Shown here: piece after piece, positions 44,085 to 55,823 of the stretch
Position numbering within the stretch: the stretch's first letter is position 1
Layout: every line of letters starts with the position of its first letter
Source of the DNA: Rhizophagus irregularis
Taxonomy: Eukaryota > Glomeromycota > Glomeromycetes > Glomerales > Glomeraceae
Direction: 5' to 3'
DNA: 64,000 nt
Assembly (NCBI RefSeq): GCF_026210795.1
Contig: NC_089432.1
Coordinates: 992,001 to 1,056,000 of the forward strand
The notes under the pieces: generated by a model
The model's database searches: none
The model's input: the letters and a program-made list of their open reading frames with translations, nothing else
Told to the model about the DNA's origin: nothing
Translations under genes and position numbers: made by a program

Positions 44085-47000
44085 ATGTGGACATGTAATA
44101 TTTGCTTTAAAACTTTTAATCGTTCAACAAGTTATTATAATCATCGACGAAGCCACAAATTCAATTATGAAATAAGTAGTAGTGAACATGAATCAAGTTC
44201 AGATGAAGAGTCTTCAAAAGAAATTTCTTCAGATCAATTATTTTCAAAGAGGGATGATGTTTATAATCGTAATGATGGTGATGATGGTAAAGAATCAAAT
44301 GAAAGTGACGAAAATACTAGAATTGCATTTGATGACTTATCTGTTCCTATTATTGAACATTCAGTTTTAGCAACAAATATAAACGAAATGGCAATTCCTA
44401 TTTTTTCTAAAGATGATGATCAAACCTTTTCTGATGATCAATCTGATGAATAAAATTTTCCAAATGAGATTTATCGTGATTTTGTTAAGCTTGTTAAGTA
44501 TCTCAAAGCATTTTTTTTTGTTAAGACTAGACGATTCATTTTAAATACTAATTTTTTTAATGTATTAGGTAGTACATTACAAACTATCAAATAATGTTGG
44601 TGATGCATTTTTTAAATTTCTTCACATTCATGCAAATTTTCCTAAAAGAACATTACCACCTTCCACTCGTATTGGCCTTCAATTCTTAGATAATTTAAAG
44701 AAAAAACATACTTTATTTAACTCAATACCTATAATCAATATTAACAATATTCAATACAATTTTGAATATCGGCCAATTTTATCAGGAATTGAGGAAATTG
44801 TAAGTAATGCTGAAATTGCAGAAGAATTGGTATTTGATTATAATGAAATTTGGATTAATCAAGAAGTGATATTTAAATATTTATACAAGATATTTTCTTT
44901 CTATGTGTATATTAATAATATTAATTCACCAATTTTAGGATGGTCAAAAATGTTCTTATAGTGAAATGTTTAATTGCAATTGGTGGAAGCAAGCAGTCAA
45001 TCATGCGCCTTATAGTAGTAAGATTGTACCAATTATATTTTATTCAGATGCAACTACGCTTGATCATTTTGGAAAAAGTTCACGCCACCCAATATTTGTT
45101 ACTATTGGAAATATTCCAACCAATCTTTGTAATAAACCTGAATCAAAAGTACTTGTTGGACTAATACCAATTTTAGAAAGTTCTAAACAAATGAAAGAAA
45201 CTAAAGAATTTCATAAAGCAATTAGAATTACTTTCCATAACTGTTTTTAGATTCTTCTTGCTCCAATCTGAGTTCAACATCAAACAGGTATACAGCTGAA
45301 AGTTGGCAATAGTTATGTATGGTGTATGATGATAGTGGTAATGATATTAGGAGATTGGCCAGAAAATGGAAAATATTGCTTAACATATGATGGATCAAAA
45401 TGTAAAAATCCATGTCATAATTGTCTTGTTGATTGGAATAATTTAAATAAAATTAAACTTGACAACTGAAGAAATATTACCAAGAACACAACAGAATATG
45501 CAAACTGCCATCAATTCTGGTTTGACAAAGCATTCTATTCATGAACAAAATAATGCCTTTTGGAATTTACTGTATGTATTTTTAATAAATGTTTTTGATA
45601 ATAATATTAAATATTTTACTGACATTTTATTTAAGGAATTTTAACATTTATAGTGCAACAGTACCAGAAAAAATGCATCACCTTGATCTTGGACTTTTTC
45701 CTTACATGATTGAATTTACACGTAATTTATTAAAGAATCAGGGAGGAAATGCATTAGTTGAAAAAATGGATACAAGACTTGCAGCTATTCCACGACATCA
45801 TGGACTTAAAATTTTCCATAATGGATTAGCAAATCTTGCTCGTTTTGCTGCACTTGAGTATCGAAATATGATGCGAGTTATGCCATTTGTACTTGATGGA
45901 TTATTAGATAATGGAGGATTGGATAGCAAATTAATAGGTTTATATTTAAAATGGAATGATATGTATAGAAAAACAAGAAAATTAGCATTTACCAAAAAAG
46001 AGTTGGATAATTTTGAGGTATTAATTACTATTATATGAACCTATTTATATATTATTAATATAATCTAACTTATTAATAATGTAGAAATTAATGAAGAGTT
46101 GGGCAAAAGACTTTGTTTTAATTGGTTCTTATTCTAATAATCAATGTCAGTATCCAAAGCTTCATCATTTTCTTTATCATATGATTCCTGCTATTAAAGA
46201 TTATGGCTCACCTAATGGTTGGAATGCTGAAACATTTGAATTTTTATATAAAGCCTATATCAAAGATCCTTATCATATATCAAATAAGCGTAATGTTAAT
46301 CCTCAGATTTTAGGAACTGTAAATATCAATTTACAAAAAAAATATAATTTTATTTAATTTTGAATGTATCTTTTAATATTTCTTTTTAATGTTAAAACAG
46401 GTTATGCGAAAATTAACTTTACAAGAAGTATACAAGACAATATTTCTCAATAAACCACATCATTTTTACCAATCTAATGAAGTAATTTTGTATAAAAATT
46501 ACAATAATATACCATTCTGACTCATTGAAACTACAGTTAATGAATTGAAAGTAAGAGAAGGCCTACCAGAAATTATTGATGGATTAGAACATTTTTTAGA
46601 AGCATTGAGTGAATATTTGAAAATAATGCCTTATTTAAATAATGAGGGTAATATTATTGACATGGAAACAGCTATAATTTCACTTTATGAATCAGTATGT
46701 TTAACTAACGGCAAATTTGTTTGAGCAACATTATCTTTTAATAATTTACCAATGTTTAATGATATATCAATTGAAATTGATGAAAGCCAATTAGAAGAAT
46801 TTGTAACATATGATAATTCATGCTTTGCTAAGGTAAAAATATAGAAATTTTTATTATAAAATTAATTAATAACAACTGAATGAATTAACAAACAATTGTT
46901 AAATTGTAGGTTCTTTTGCTTGTACAGGTATTTTTAAATAATAATCATGAAGGTTTAAAATTGGCTTTAATTCGGTGGTATGATTTGAAAATTTAGTCTA

Positions 47001-47145
47001 AACATTTTAGATTAGATTGTCCATATATGAAAATGACTAATTTGTATAATTTGATTCCGATTGAATCAATTAATGAAATAGTTCATGTTATTCCACAATT
47101 TGAAAAAGTTGATTCATATTATATAAATACATTTGTAAATCTTTA
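44085..47145 (+). pseudogene. Plavaka-like (CACTA superfamily) transposase with C2H2 finger, decayed
   Basis: It starts with a C2H2 zinc finger (MWTCNICFKTFNRSTSYYNH) and an acidic serine-rich region to 44450. Exons then encode FFKFLHIHANFPKRTLPPST, the IIFYSDATTLDHFGKSSRHP block typical of Plavaka transposases (about 45030-45095), GDWPENGKYCLTYDGSKCKN with a C-x-x-C pair, the VPEKMHHLDLGLFPYMIEFT region (45662-45720), HHFLYHMIPAIKDYGSPNGW (46165-46225) and a C-terminus with NLYNLIPIESINEIVHVIP. Introns with GT/AG ends lie near 44490-44570, 44862-44939, 45570-45635 and 46017-46084. Stops (for example after QSDE and after FHNCF) and a shift near 45455 show it is broken. It would have moved its own element. 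Confidence 0.8.
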
Positions 47146-47362
47146 GAACAGTTATATATGTTATCTATTGATGCAAATTATATATATTATATATAGGTAA
47201 TTATTATAATTTTATACTTATTTGAAAATTAAATAAAACATATAAATATTTTTTAAACCTATACAAATTTATATAAAAATTTTATATAAAATATGTATCT
47301 AATTATATACATATATAGTTAGTATATAATAAAATACTTGCATAATTTTTATTTAACTATAA

Positions 47363-47400
47363 ACTAGTTGTAGCCCGTCGCGCTGCGCCGGGGAATGGAG
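47363..47400 (-). mobile_element. Helitron-like 3' terminus, body to the right
   Basis: On the minus strand a GC-rich hairpin (CCCGGCGCAGCGCGACGGG, eight pairs and one mismatch) is followed by CTACAACTAGT, matching the hairpin-CTAGT ends of Helitrons, with T following. The element would extend right and include array 3. Its 5' end is not found. Confidence 0.6.
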
Positions 47401-47699
47401 GGTGCATAATGATTAAAGCAAGAGAGTAATATAACAATATATTGGCAGCATACCCGATTTGCAATGCAGATTTTTATTGTTATCATATCATTACAATTGT
47501 ATTAGTATAAGGCAAAAATATGTAAATAATTTTATGTCTCTATGACCAATAGAAGGCGAGTTATCCCATATTTTTCTTCAGAATCGCAGATTCTAAATTA
47601 TTGATAAAATACATATGAGCTTATCACCGCCTTTTAATAGTCAAATTTTATGGTTCACTGGTGGATTACGAATTAATTGTTTCCAGAAGTCCATTTTGC

Positions 47700-48690
47700 C
47701 TCCAGGTGGTGTTCCTATAAAACCATCAATAAAATGTTAGGAAATGTTCTTAAACAAAATTAGCAAAAGAAAACAAAAAACCTTTTGTCTCCAAGAATCT
47801 CTGGAAGGTGTTCCTATAAAAAAAATTATTAAAAGAACATTAGGAACATTCTTGAACAAAATTAACAAAAGAAATAAACGAAAACTTACTTTTTATTTCC
47901 AAGAGTCTCCAGGGGGCATTCCTATAAAAAAAATTATTGAAAGAACATTAGAAACATTCTTAAATGGAATTAAGAAAAGAGACGAAAAAAAAAACTTACC
48001 TTTCGTCTAGGGTGTTCCTACAAAAAAAATTATCAAAAGAACATTAGGAAATGTTCTTAAACAAAATTAGCAAAAGAAAATGAAAACCTTTTGTCTCCAA
48101 GAGTTTCTGGGAGGGGTTCCTATAAAAAAATTATTCAAAGAATGTTAGGGAACATTCTTAAATGAAATTAACAAAAGAAAACAAAAAAAAAACTTACCTT
48201 TCATTTCCAAGAGTCACCAGGAGGCGTTCCTACAAAAAAATTATTAAAAGAATGTTAGGAAACGTTCTTAAATGAAATTAACAAAAGAAAACAAAAAAGA
48301 AACATTACTTTTCATCTCCAAGAGTCACCAGGAGGCGTTCCTATAAAAAAAATTATTAAAGAACGTTAGGAAATATTCTTAAATGACATTTAACAAAAGA
48401 AACAAAAAAGAAACATTACCTTTCATCTCCAAGAGTCACCAGGAGGCGTTCCTACAAAAAAATTATTGAAAGAACGTTAGGAAACGTTCTTAAATGACAT
48501 TAACAAAAGAAAACAAAAAAGAAACATTACCTTTCATCTCCAAGAGTCACCAGGAGGCGTTCCTACAAAAAAATTACTGAAAGAACGTTAGGAATGTTCT
48601 TGAACGAAATGAATGGGAAAAAATGAAAAAAAACACCTTTTATTTTTAGGAGTCCATTTTGTCTTCAGGGTATTCCTACAAAAAAAGGGT
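47700..48690 (-). repeat. Array 3: ten units of about 100-110 bp with splice-like signals
   Basis: Units start near 47705, 47806, 47910, 48010, 48112, 48221, 48331, 48441, 48551 and 48666. Units 6 to 9 are nearly identical with a 110-bp period. On the minus strand each unit has ATTTTTTTGTAG, a conserved 32-base piece (GAACGCCTCCTGGTGACTC...), a GTAATG or GTAAGT, and an inner CCTAACGTTC that fits a branch-point pattern. Thus a unit looks like one micro-exon plus an 78-base intron. On the plus strand the older units keep an open frame of 35-residue repeats (47744-48010). Confidence 0.8.
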
Positions 48691-48858
48691 AATGAAAAAA
48701 AAACATTATAAAACGAAGTAAAAATAAAAATAAAAAATAAAAAATAGATTGATTATCTAAATACACAACCAATAAAATTTTAAAATCACATCACGTGATA
48801 GGGTGCATTTGAACGCCAGGTGCGTTTAAATTTTAAACCCTTTTATCTATTATTTATA

Positions 48859-50474
48859 TCTATATATCTATATAACTAAAAGGTCATATAAAATTGTATA
48901 ACGATATAATGTGTATTTATCTGTATTATTGATTTATTATCTGTTATTTTTTAGTTAAATTTTTGGATCGGTAAATCAATATCATGAATACCGATCAATC
49001 TGATCATTTATATCATCATTTTATCATTACAAATGCCGATCATTTTATATAATAAATCATTAAATCATACTATGAACACCGATCATTTCTGTTGACTGAA
49101 ATTATCATAGCTTTATTACCAAATTACCAAAATTTAGATATTTTAAAAAAAGCTATTATAAAATTAAAATTATCTATAATATTATAATTTCGTATGATTT
49201 AACATAAAATATATTTTTGATCCCTGTTTCATATGATACATCTACATAATATATTATAAATTAATTTTTTCATTATATAGGACATATTAAAGTAAGTTAA
49301 ATAAAAAAATTCTATAATATTTAGATTACCCTGTATAAATAATTTGAATTGTGTAATGGGTGGTTTGTCTGCTCCCGAAATATTTGATCTATATTATTAT
49401 GGTAAAATCCATTAATCAGTAAATTATAGTATTAATACCAAATTGCTATTTTATTGCTGAAATTTAAAAAAAAATTAATTAGCCCGTTTATTGATTACAA
49501 ATACTTATTATTATAACTATGTACTCTTTTCATGATTAGATTGAAGGTCCTGAAAGTGTGATCCAAAGTATTCATGTCGGATATTTACTAATTAGATTCC
49601 AATTTTTTTAAAATAAAATGCAATTAAATGTTTTTTTGATTTTTTTTCTTATAACAATGGGACACAATTATTTTTTTTTTAAAATTATATTTATTTCGTC
49701 AATAACAATATTTTTTTCGTCAATAACAATAGGATACAATGTAATTTTTTTTGATATTAATAATGATAACTTTCAATATTATTCATTCAATATTAAAATT
49801 TTTCGATAACAATAAATTCCACAAATACATTATTTTTATCAAAATGTTCTTTTGATAAATCATAAATCATCAACATATATTTTATTTTTGTGATAATATA
49901 TATAAAACATCAATTTTCCATCAACATAATATGTAATATTTTGTTAATACTAAATTAATATGGCTTCACTTCAGGAAACATTTGAAGATAAAACGCCTGA
50001 ACAATGTAAAAAAAGATCAAATAATGAAAGTCAAACCTGTACAGACATGCATAAATCTCATAGATATCAGTGAATTAAAATTCTCATATTACATCAAGAG
50101 AACTGTCAGACAAAAAACATTGTATATAATGAAATTTTTCAAAATATTTAACACTCATTTATTGTAAATATAATTTAAATTACTCTAATGCACTATAATT
50201 ATATCATTCTAATATATAGCTACATTATTGTAAATATGATTCATATCATTTCTAAATATAATTTATATTATTCTAATACTGTAAATATCATTCCAATAAT
50301 ATGATTTAATATATCTTATTTTAATATTTTTTTGTTAACTAATTATTAACTATATATCAAGTTTTAATTAATAAACAAAAAACTGTAACCATTTTTAATT
50401 TACATTATAATACCAAATTGTTCTATTTAAACAAACTCATTAGGTCCAGTGCGAAGCAACAGGTAACTGCTAGT
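48859..50474 (+). mobile_element. Non-autonomous Helitron (about 1.6 kb)
   Basis: The left end TCTATATATCTATATAACTA at 48859 fits the TC start of Helitrons, and the right end has a degenerate hairpin (CCAGTGCGAAGCAACAGG) followed by TAACTGCTAGT ending at 50474, then AT-rich DNA. There is no helicase frame. The left boundary is approximate. Confidence 0.6.
49961..50095 (+). pseudogene. Short frame resembling the start of Helitron-associated ORFs
   Basis: ATG at 49961 reads MASLQETFEDKTPEQCKKRS and stops at about 50095. The TPEQ-x-x-x-R pattern recalls the repeated N-terminal region of Helitron helicase-linked proteins in this lineage. It is only about 45 residues and lies inside the Helitron above. 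Confidence 0.35.
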
Positions 50475-51770
50475 ATATATATAAAATAATTAGTACTGTT
50501 AGGCGCAGATGAATCATGTGAATCATGCGATACAATTCAAAGATTATTTATACAGGCTAATCTAAACGTTAGAAGATCGACATGTATTTTTTTATTATAT
50601 TAATATATAGATTACAAATAAACTTATATTTAAGTAATTCTATATCTATATAATTTTATATATAATACTTGCATATTATTTATTCGACTATAAATTACAA
50701 ATAAACTTATATTTAAATGGTTTTATATTTACACAAATTTATATAAAATATTTATAATATTTCTATATTTAAATAAAAAGCAAATAAAATGTATATGCGT
50801 ATTATAGACTTATAAAAATTTATATTGGATATATATAGGATTATAGATATTACATAAATTCTATAAAAAATATAACTGCTGATGAGGTAGATCTGCTTCC
50901 GCAGTCTATCTTAAAATATTTTCTCTGCAAGGAAGAACATTCATGAAAGATTGTGATAGAGCTTCAAGCGGTAACTCAGTAAACAACTAACAACCATGCT
51001 AGGAAATCATGGAGCAGATTCCGGAAAAAAAGTCAATTAAATTAAAATCCCAATTCTATATTCCCTTGTATTCCCATTGAAATCTACCATGAGTTATTAC
51101 CATATAAAAAATTGGCTTTTTTTTTAAAAAGAAAATGTGAATAATTTAATAACTAGGCGATATCTCTTTTATAACATAATTCAAACATTTGATTAACAGC
51201 AGCACCATCTAAAGGCTTTCATTTTAAATAAACGTATCTCCCACCTTATTATCATTATATTTAGTAATTAATATTCTGTAAATTTGAGCCAATCATGATC
51301 AAGTCCAAATACAGTGAATGAGCGAAGTTCAGCTAAGTATAATTATCAAGCACGTATCTTTTGGCCTTCTGCTTTTATGTACGCACGCTATAAATTTTTG
51401 GCTACCGTTTCAATAACAAATGCAGTATACGTTATTATAAACAAAATATTTCAATACTTTTGATGTATCAAACGATACTTTGAAAAAATAATTTCTATTG
51501 AAAGTCTTCATCTATATGTTTCACCTCACAATCAAATATATTACTATTGATTAATTAATCCAACTACTTGTCTATAATATAATTTGTAAAATAAATTGAA
51601 TTTAAATACTATATGTAAAAATGATTTGTGATGTGTAACAGTTAAAAAAATTTCTGTATAACGTTAGTGATAAATAGAAACTTTACATATTTACAAACCT
51701 TATTTTAAAGGGATATAAAATTAAATATTTATTTGATAGGTATATATACAAACAATAAGTATAGTCTTAA
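50475..51770. other. AT-rich intergenic DNA, no gene supported
   Basis: The stretch near 50660-50700 (ATACTTGCAT, then TTAT and GACTATAAATTA) resembles 47328-47365, suggesting an old duplication flanking the Helitron region. No gene frame is convincing. Confidence 0.5.
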
Positions 51771-52799
51771 TTATACATGGGTGATATCTAAAAGATCATC
51801 TAATTTATGTACAGCATTTTCATGACCTTGTTTAGCAGATTTTTTATACCAATAAATCGCTTGATTCTTATTTTTTTCAATTCCATTTCCAATTTCATAC
51901 ATTACACCAAGATTAAATTGAGCAAATTTATTTTCTAAATTTGCAGCCATTAAATATAATTCAAATGCTTTTTGAGTATTAACATTAGTTCCAATACCAC
52001 TATCATAACAACATCCCAAGTTATTCAACCCATAAGAATTTTCTGAATCAGCAGCTTTTTGATATAATTCAAATGCCTTTGGTATATTAATGTCAGTTCC
52101 AATACCTTCTTCATAACACCAACCTAAATTATTTATTCCACTCGAATTTCCTAAATCTGCAGCTTTTTGATATAATTCAAATGCTTTTTGTAAATTAATA
52201 TCAATTCCAATACCTTCTTCATAACAATAACCTAATTTATCTATTGCATTTGGAATTCCTTTATCTGCTAATTTTTTAGATAATTCAAAAGCTAAAATAC
52301 AATTTTTATTAATACCTTTTCCATGAACATACATTTCAGCAAGATATAATTGGGCTATATTATTCTCTAATTCTGCCGCTTTTTGATATAATTCAATTGC
52401 TTTTTTCTTATCAATATTAGTTTCAATTCCATAATAATTAAAATATCCTAGTAAACAAATATTATTTGAATAATCATATTGATTATTTAAAAGCCAATTA
52501 TAAATTTCTTTTGGAATTAATTTGTAATTATTAATAAAATTATGAACATGTCGTTTTATTATTCCTTCATCTTTTCCTTCGTTTAATTCCTTAAAAATAA
52601 GATTAATTAATTCATCAATTACGATACTTAAATCTTCTTCAAAAATATTTTCATGAATATTTTGAATTGTAGGTTTTATTTCTTTTATGTTAATTTTATC
52701 AAAATTTTGTAAATATTCATTTAATAAATTATTTTCAATTAATAAATTATTTGTATTTGATAAGTAAAAATTATCCGAATAAATTTTAATAACAGACAT
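51771..52799 (-). CDS. Sel1-repeat protein (cluster 2, gene 1)
   Basis: A 342-residue intact frame, the longest of the family here. Residues 1-115 form the N-terminal domain (IKEIKPTIQNIHE, EGIIKRHVHNFINN, YNWLLNNQYD); this copy has an unusual N-terminal extension with asparagine runs. Six Sel1-like repeats span residues 117-330 (LGYFNYYGIETN, EMYVHGKGINKN, LGYCYEEGIGID, LGWCYEEGIGTD, LGCCYDSGIGTN, GVMYEIGNGIEKN, AIYWYKKSAKQ). It is a scaffold-type repeat protein without catalytic or membrane segments. The promoter motif (one change at the 3' end) lies about 70 bp upstream. It is more diverged from cluster 1 than those genes are from one another. Confidence 0.9.
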   Translation of the reverse strand: MSVIKIYSDNFYLSNTNNLLIENNLLNEYLQNFDKINIKEIKPTIQNIHENIFEEDLSIVIDELINLIFKELNEGKDEGIIKRHVHNFINNYKLIPKEIYNWLLNNQYDYSNNICLLGYFNYYGIETNIDKKKAIELYQKAAELENNIAQLYLAEMYVHGKGINKNCILAFELSKKLADKGIPNAIDKLGYCYEEGIGIDINLQKAFELYQKAADLGNSSGINNLGWCYEEGIGTDINIPKAFELYQKAADSENSYGLNNLGCCYDSGIGTNVNTQKAFELYLMAANLENKFAQFNLGVMYEIGNGIEKNKNQAIYWYKKSAKQGHENAVHKLDDLLDITHV

Positions 52800-52867
52800 T
52801 GCAAAATGAAAATAAAAAAAGGGGGAGGTAAATAATTTTTTTTTTTCACGACTATTTTAATTAAGCA

Positions 52868-52884
52868 TATGGTGACACTGCGGC
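52868..52884 (-). promoter_or_regulatory. Sel1-family upstream motif, slightly diverged
   Basis: TATGGTGACACTGCGG on the plus strand, with TTTTTTCACGACTATTTTAA to the left in place of the usual CACAACATATTTATTTAA block. Confidence 0.65.
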
Positions 52885-53759
52885 CTAATTTGTCAATGAT
52901 CACCCTTAGCAAATTTTTGAGCTACTGTAAATTTTGATAAGCGTAACGTAACGTCAACTAAAATAACCTTATAAAATACTTGAAGGTTTTTAAATTACAT
53001 TATCTAATTTAACGCGCTAATTAACAATCTCATTATATTATCTGATTCAATAAGGAAAGGCTGTCGATAGGTAGGTTAAGCCCGTGGGTAGGTTTTTTGC
53101 TAGGTTTTTTTTTCAAAAAAAATAATTTCTAATAAAATTTTATTGTGTTAAGTAATTTACAAAATATACAATATATTTGGTTAATCAAGTTTAATAATAT
53201 AAAAATTACTTAATTCTAACTGACTTTTACAGTTTTACCCTAGTGGCTTAGAATAAAGCATGAAGGTGTGGCGCATTATGATTTATTGACAACTTGAATA
53301 ACAATCCTGTGATTCTACCCAATTACCTGTGTAGTTGCTTTCTTTGTACAAACAAATATTTTTGTTATTAAATCGCACATGACCGCGTCAATTATACAAA
53401 ACGTTTTATCGTCTGTACGAACACTGTGATTTAAAATAACTAAAATCATGTGAGTATATTAAACGTATTAAATTCTTAAACTTGCCAAACATTATTGAGT
53501 CGTTAAAATTTAAAATCCTATTTAGCTCTCTTATACCAATCTAAAAAATTTTGTCAATACTAGTAACAAGATATAAAAATTCAATTTAGGAAAAATGGTT
53601 AGATTTATTATAATCGGTTTCAATATATTAATTGGTGGATGAATTTTTCCTTTTTCTCTCTCAAATTGCGAAACTGTAATTATATTAATAAATTTTAGTT
53701 AAAATTTGATGAATAAATTATTTAATAGATATTTAATAATAAAAGAAAAAAATATATTA
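52885..53759. other. Intergenic, no gene seen
   Basis: It contains a short GTAGGTTAAGCCCGTGGGTAGG direct repeat near 53075-53105. Nothing else is recognised. Confidence 0.55.
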
Positions 53760-54677
53760 TTATAAATAACATGAAAGTTTTTTTAATTTGTTCAGAGCAT
53801 CTTCATCTCCTTGTTCAGCAGATTTTTTGTACCAGTAAATTGCTTTATCCATATCTTTCTCGGTCCCATTTCCCTTTTCATACATTAAAGCAAGATTATA
53901 TTGAGCGAAATCATCTCCCAAATTTGCCGCCATTTGATATAATTCAAATGCCTTATTTTTATCAACACTAGTTCCAACTCCATTCTCATAACAATATCCT
54001 AAGTTAAACATTCCATATGAACTTCCAAAATCTGCTACCTTTTTATATAATTCAAATGCTTTTCCCATATTAGCATCAGTTCCAATTCCATGATAATAAC
54101 AATATCCTAACATATTTATACCGCTTATATATTCTTTTTCTGCTAATTTTTCAGATAATTCAAATGCTTTACCATAATTTTTATCAACACCTTCTCCATC
54201 TATATACATGCTAGAAAGATTATGTTGTGCTATAATATTGCCTAAATTTGCTGCTTTCTGATAAAATTCAAGTGCTCTTTGTTTATTAACTTTTACTTCA
54301 ATTCCATGATAATTAAAATATCCGAGAAAATAAATAGAATTTGAATCATTTTGATTATTTAAAAGCCATTTATAAATTTCATTTAATTTTAATTTGTGAT
54401 TATTAATATAATCGAAAACATGTTGTTTCCTTACTCTTTCCACTTTTCCTTCATTTACTTCTTTAAAATAAAAATCAACTAAATCATCAATTACTATACT
54501 TAAATCTTCTTCAAAAAAATTTTCATTAATATTTTGAGTTGTAGGTTCTATCTCTTTTAAAATATTCAATTTATTAAAATTTTGAATAATTTGAGAAATT
54601 TTATGTAATGAATTATTATTAGTATTATTAATATTTATCAATTTAATATTATCTAAATTAAGTTGTTTATCGGACAT
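53760..54677 (-). CDS. Sel1-repeat protein (cluster 2, gene 2)
   Basis: The frame is open from 54746, but the second methionine (54677, MSDKQLNLDN) matches the starts of the paralogues and puts the promoter motif at the usual distance, so I choose it: 305 residues. The N-terminal domain has KEIEPTTQNINEN and YKWLLNNQND. Five to six Sel1-like repeats follow (LGYFNYHGIEVK, SMYIDGEGVDKN, LGYCYYHGIGTD, LGYCYENGVGTS, ALMYEKGNGTEKD, AIYWYKKSAEQ). It is intact. Role as for the other members: a probable soluble scaffold, partners unknown. Confidence 0.9.
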   Translation of the reverse strand: MSDKQLNLDNIKLININNTNNNSLHKISQIIQNFNKLNILKEIEPTTQNINENFFEEDLSIVIDDLVDFYFKEVNEGKVERVRKQHVFDYINNHKLKLNEIYKWLLNNQNDSNSIYFLGYFNYHGIEVKVNKQRALEFYQKAANLGNIIAQHNLSSMYIDGEGVDKNYGKAFELSEKLAEKEYISGINMLGYCYYHGIGTDANMGKAFELYKKVADFGSSYGMFNLGYCYENGVGTSVDKNKAFELYQMAANLGDDFAQYNLALMYEKGNGTEKDMDKAIYWYKKSAEQGDEDALNKLKKLSCYL

Positions 54678-54758
54678 TTTTTTAAAGGGAGAACTGATAA
54701 GGGGAAAGAAAGTAAATAATTTTTGTGTAATTTTTTTTTTTTTCACTTAATATAATTT

Positions 54759-54774
54759 TATGGTGATACTGCAG
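54759..54774 (-). promoter_or_regulatory. Sel1-family upstream motif
   Basis: TATGGTGATACTGCAG (one change), preceded by TTTTTTTTTCACTTAATATAA, about 83 bp before the chosen ATG. Confidence 0.65.
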
Positions 54775-55394
54775 GCGCAGATCGACAATTAGAAAGTTGG
54801 CTTTGTGTTTCCGCAGCAAATTTGAGTTACCGCAGTTTTTATTGACCGCAGCGAATATTTTAATCAAAAAATGGAAAAAATGGCCTAAAGATTCGCATTA
54901 TACGTTACATACGAGCTTTTTTTCTTTATTTTCAAAAAGGGATAGACGGGATAAAACCAATAAATCACGTGAATATTTAAGCACATGTACATAAGCGAAA
55001 AATTAAAAAAAAAATTGTTCTAACTAAAATAACTAACTCAGCCGACAAGACTTTCATATATCTGGAAGAATCTGGTAACGTCCGCAGTTTTTTATAAAAA
55101 TTTACTTCTTTATTTTCATACAAGTGATAGCGACGGCTTTTCTGCAACACCGCAGTTATATTATGAACGGGAATTGGTGAAATTTGGCTTAGAGTAATGA
55201 TTTGGTAGATGATGTCCAATTTGGTAAACATTAACAAATCCAACTTTGTTTTTATATGTTCTTTTGAACATTGAACCTGTTCTTTTATTGTAAATGAACC
55301 GCCGTCATAAGTTAATAAATCTAGTGTCACGAAATACTAATAATAATGAGTTCACAGACTCCTCATATGACTTTCCAGACAAAATGAAGAAATT
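54775..55394. other. Intergenic; open minus frame of doubtful status
   Basis: A frame without early ATG runs from 55330 to 54977 on the minus strand (SKEHIKTKLDLLMFTKLDII in its middle). No family is recognised and there is no splice evidence, so I do not call a gene. Confidence 0.4.
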
Positions 55395-55600
55395 ATGAAT
55401 AATATATTTATTTATTTTATTTATTTTATTCATCAAGAGTGAAATCCGGACTACTAGAGGTAAAAGATACATAGTAAGAAAGACTAACTAAAGCAAGTTA
55501 ACGGACGTGTTCCTCATATAAGGGGATCACCCTTCGTTAAAGGAAAAGAAAAAGAAAGCAGCTACCCACAGAGAAACTAGTCAAACTACGCCGCTGGGAT
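55395..55600 (-). mobile_element. Possible LINE 3' end
   Basis: On the minus strand a moderately GC-rich, non-coding stretch with ACACGTCCGTTAACTTGC ends in GATGAATAAAATAAATAAAATA, an A-rich tail with AATAAA repeats typical of non-LTR retrotransposons. No reverse transcriptase is seen, so this is a short 5'-truncated copy at best. Confidence 0.4.
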
Positions 55601-55823
55601 AATTATTATGAATGATATAAGTCGTTATCGACAACCTTTACTCAGCGGATCACGTGCCAATTTATTTTGACAACTTAAGACATCTCTGAAAATCTATTGG
55701 TTAATCATTGTTCTGGAAGTATGTCTGGAATCGCCGTAACACAGGACTTATTTAAAGATTTTACAAAATTTATTGAGTAAAAACATTCCGCGAATACAGC
55801 TTTACTAATTTTGTATACTTTTA

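Noticed and set aside
47744-48010. 88-residue plus frame with two 35-residue repeats (VPIKKIIKRTLGTFLN)
   Set aside because: It follows from unit length in array 3; the newer units do not keep it open, and the splice-like signals lie on the other strand. Kept as an alternative only.
47700-48690. CRISPR-like array
   Set aside because: The units are tandem and homologous throughout, without unique spacers, in a eukaryotic setting.
54977-55330. 117-residue minus frame
   Set aside because: It has no ATG near its start, an upstream stop in frame and no recognisable family.
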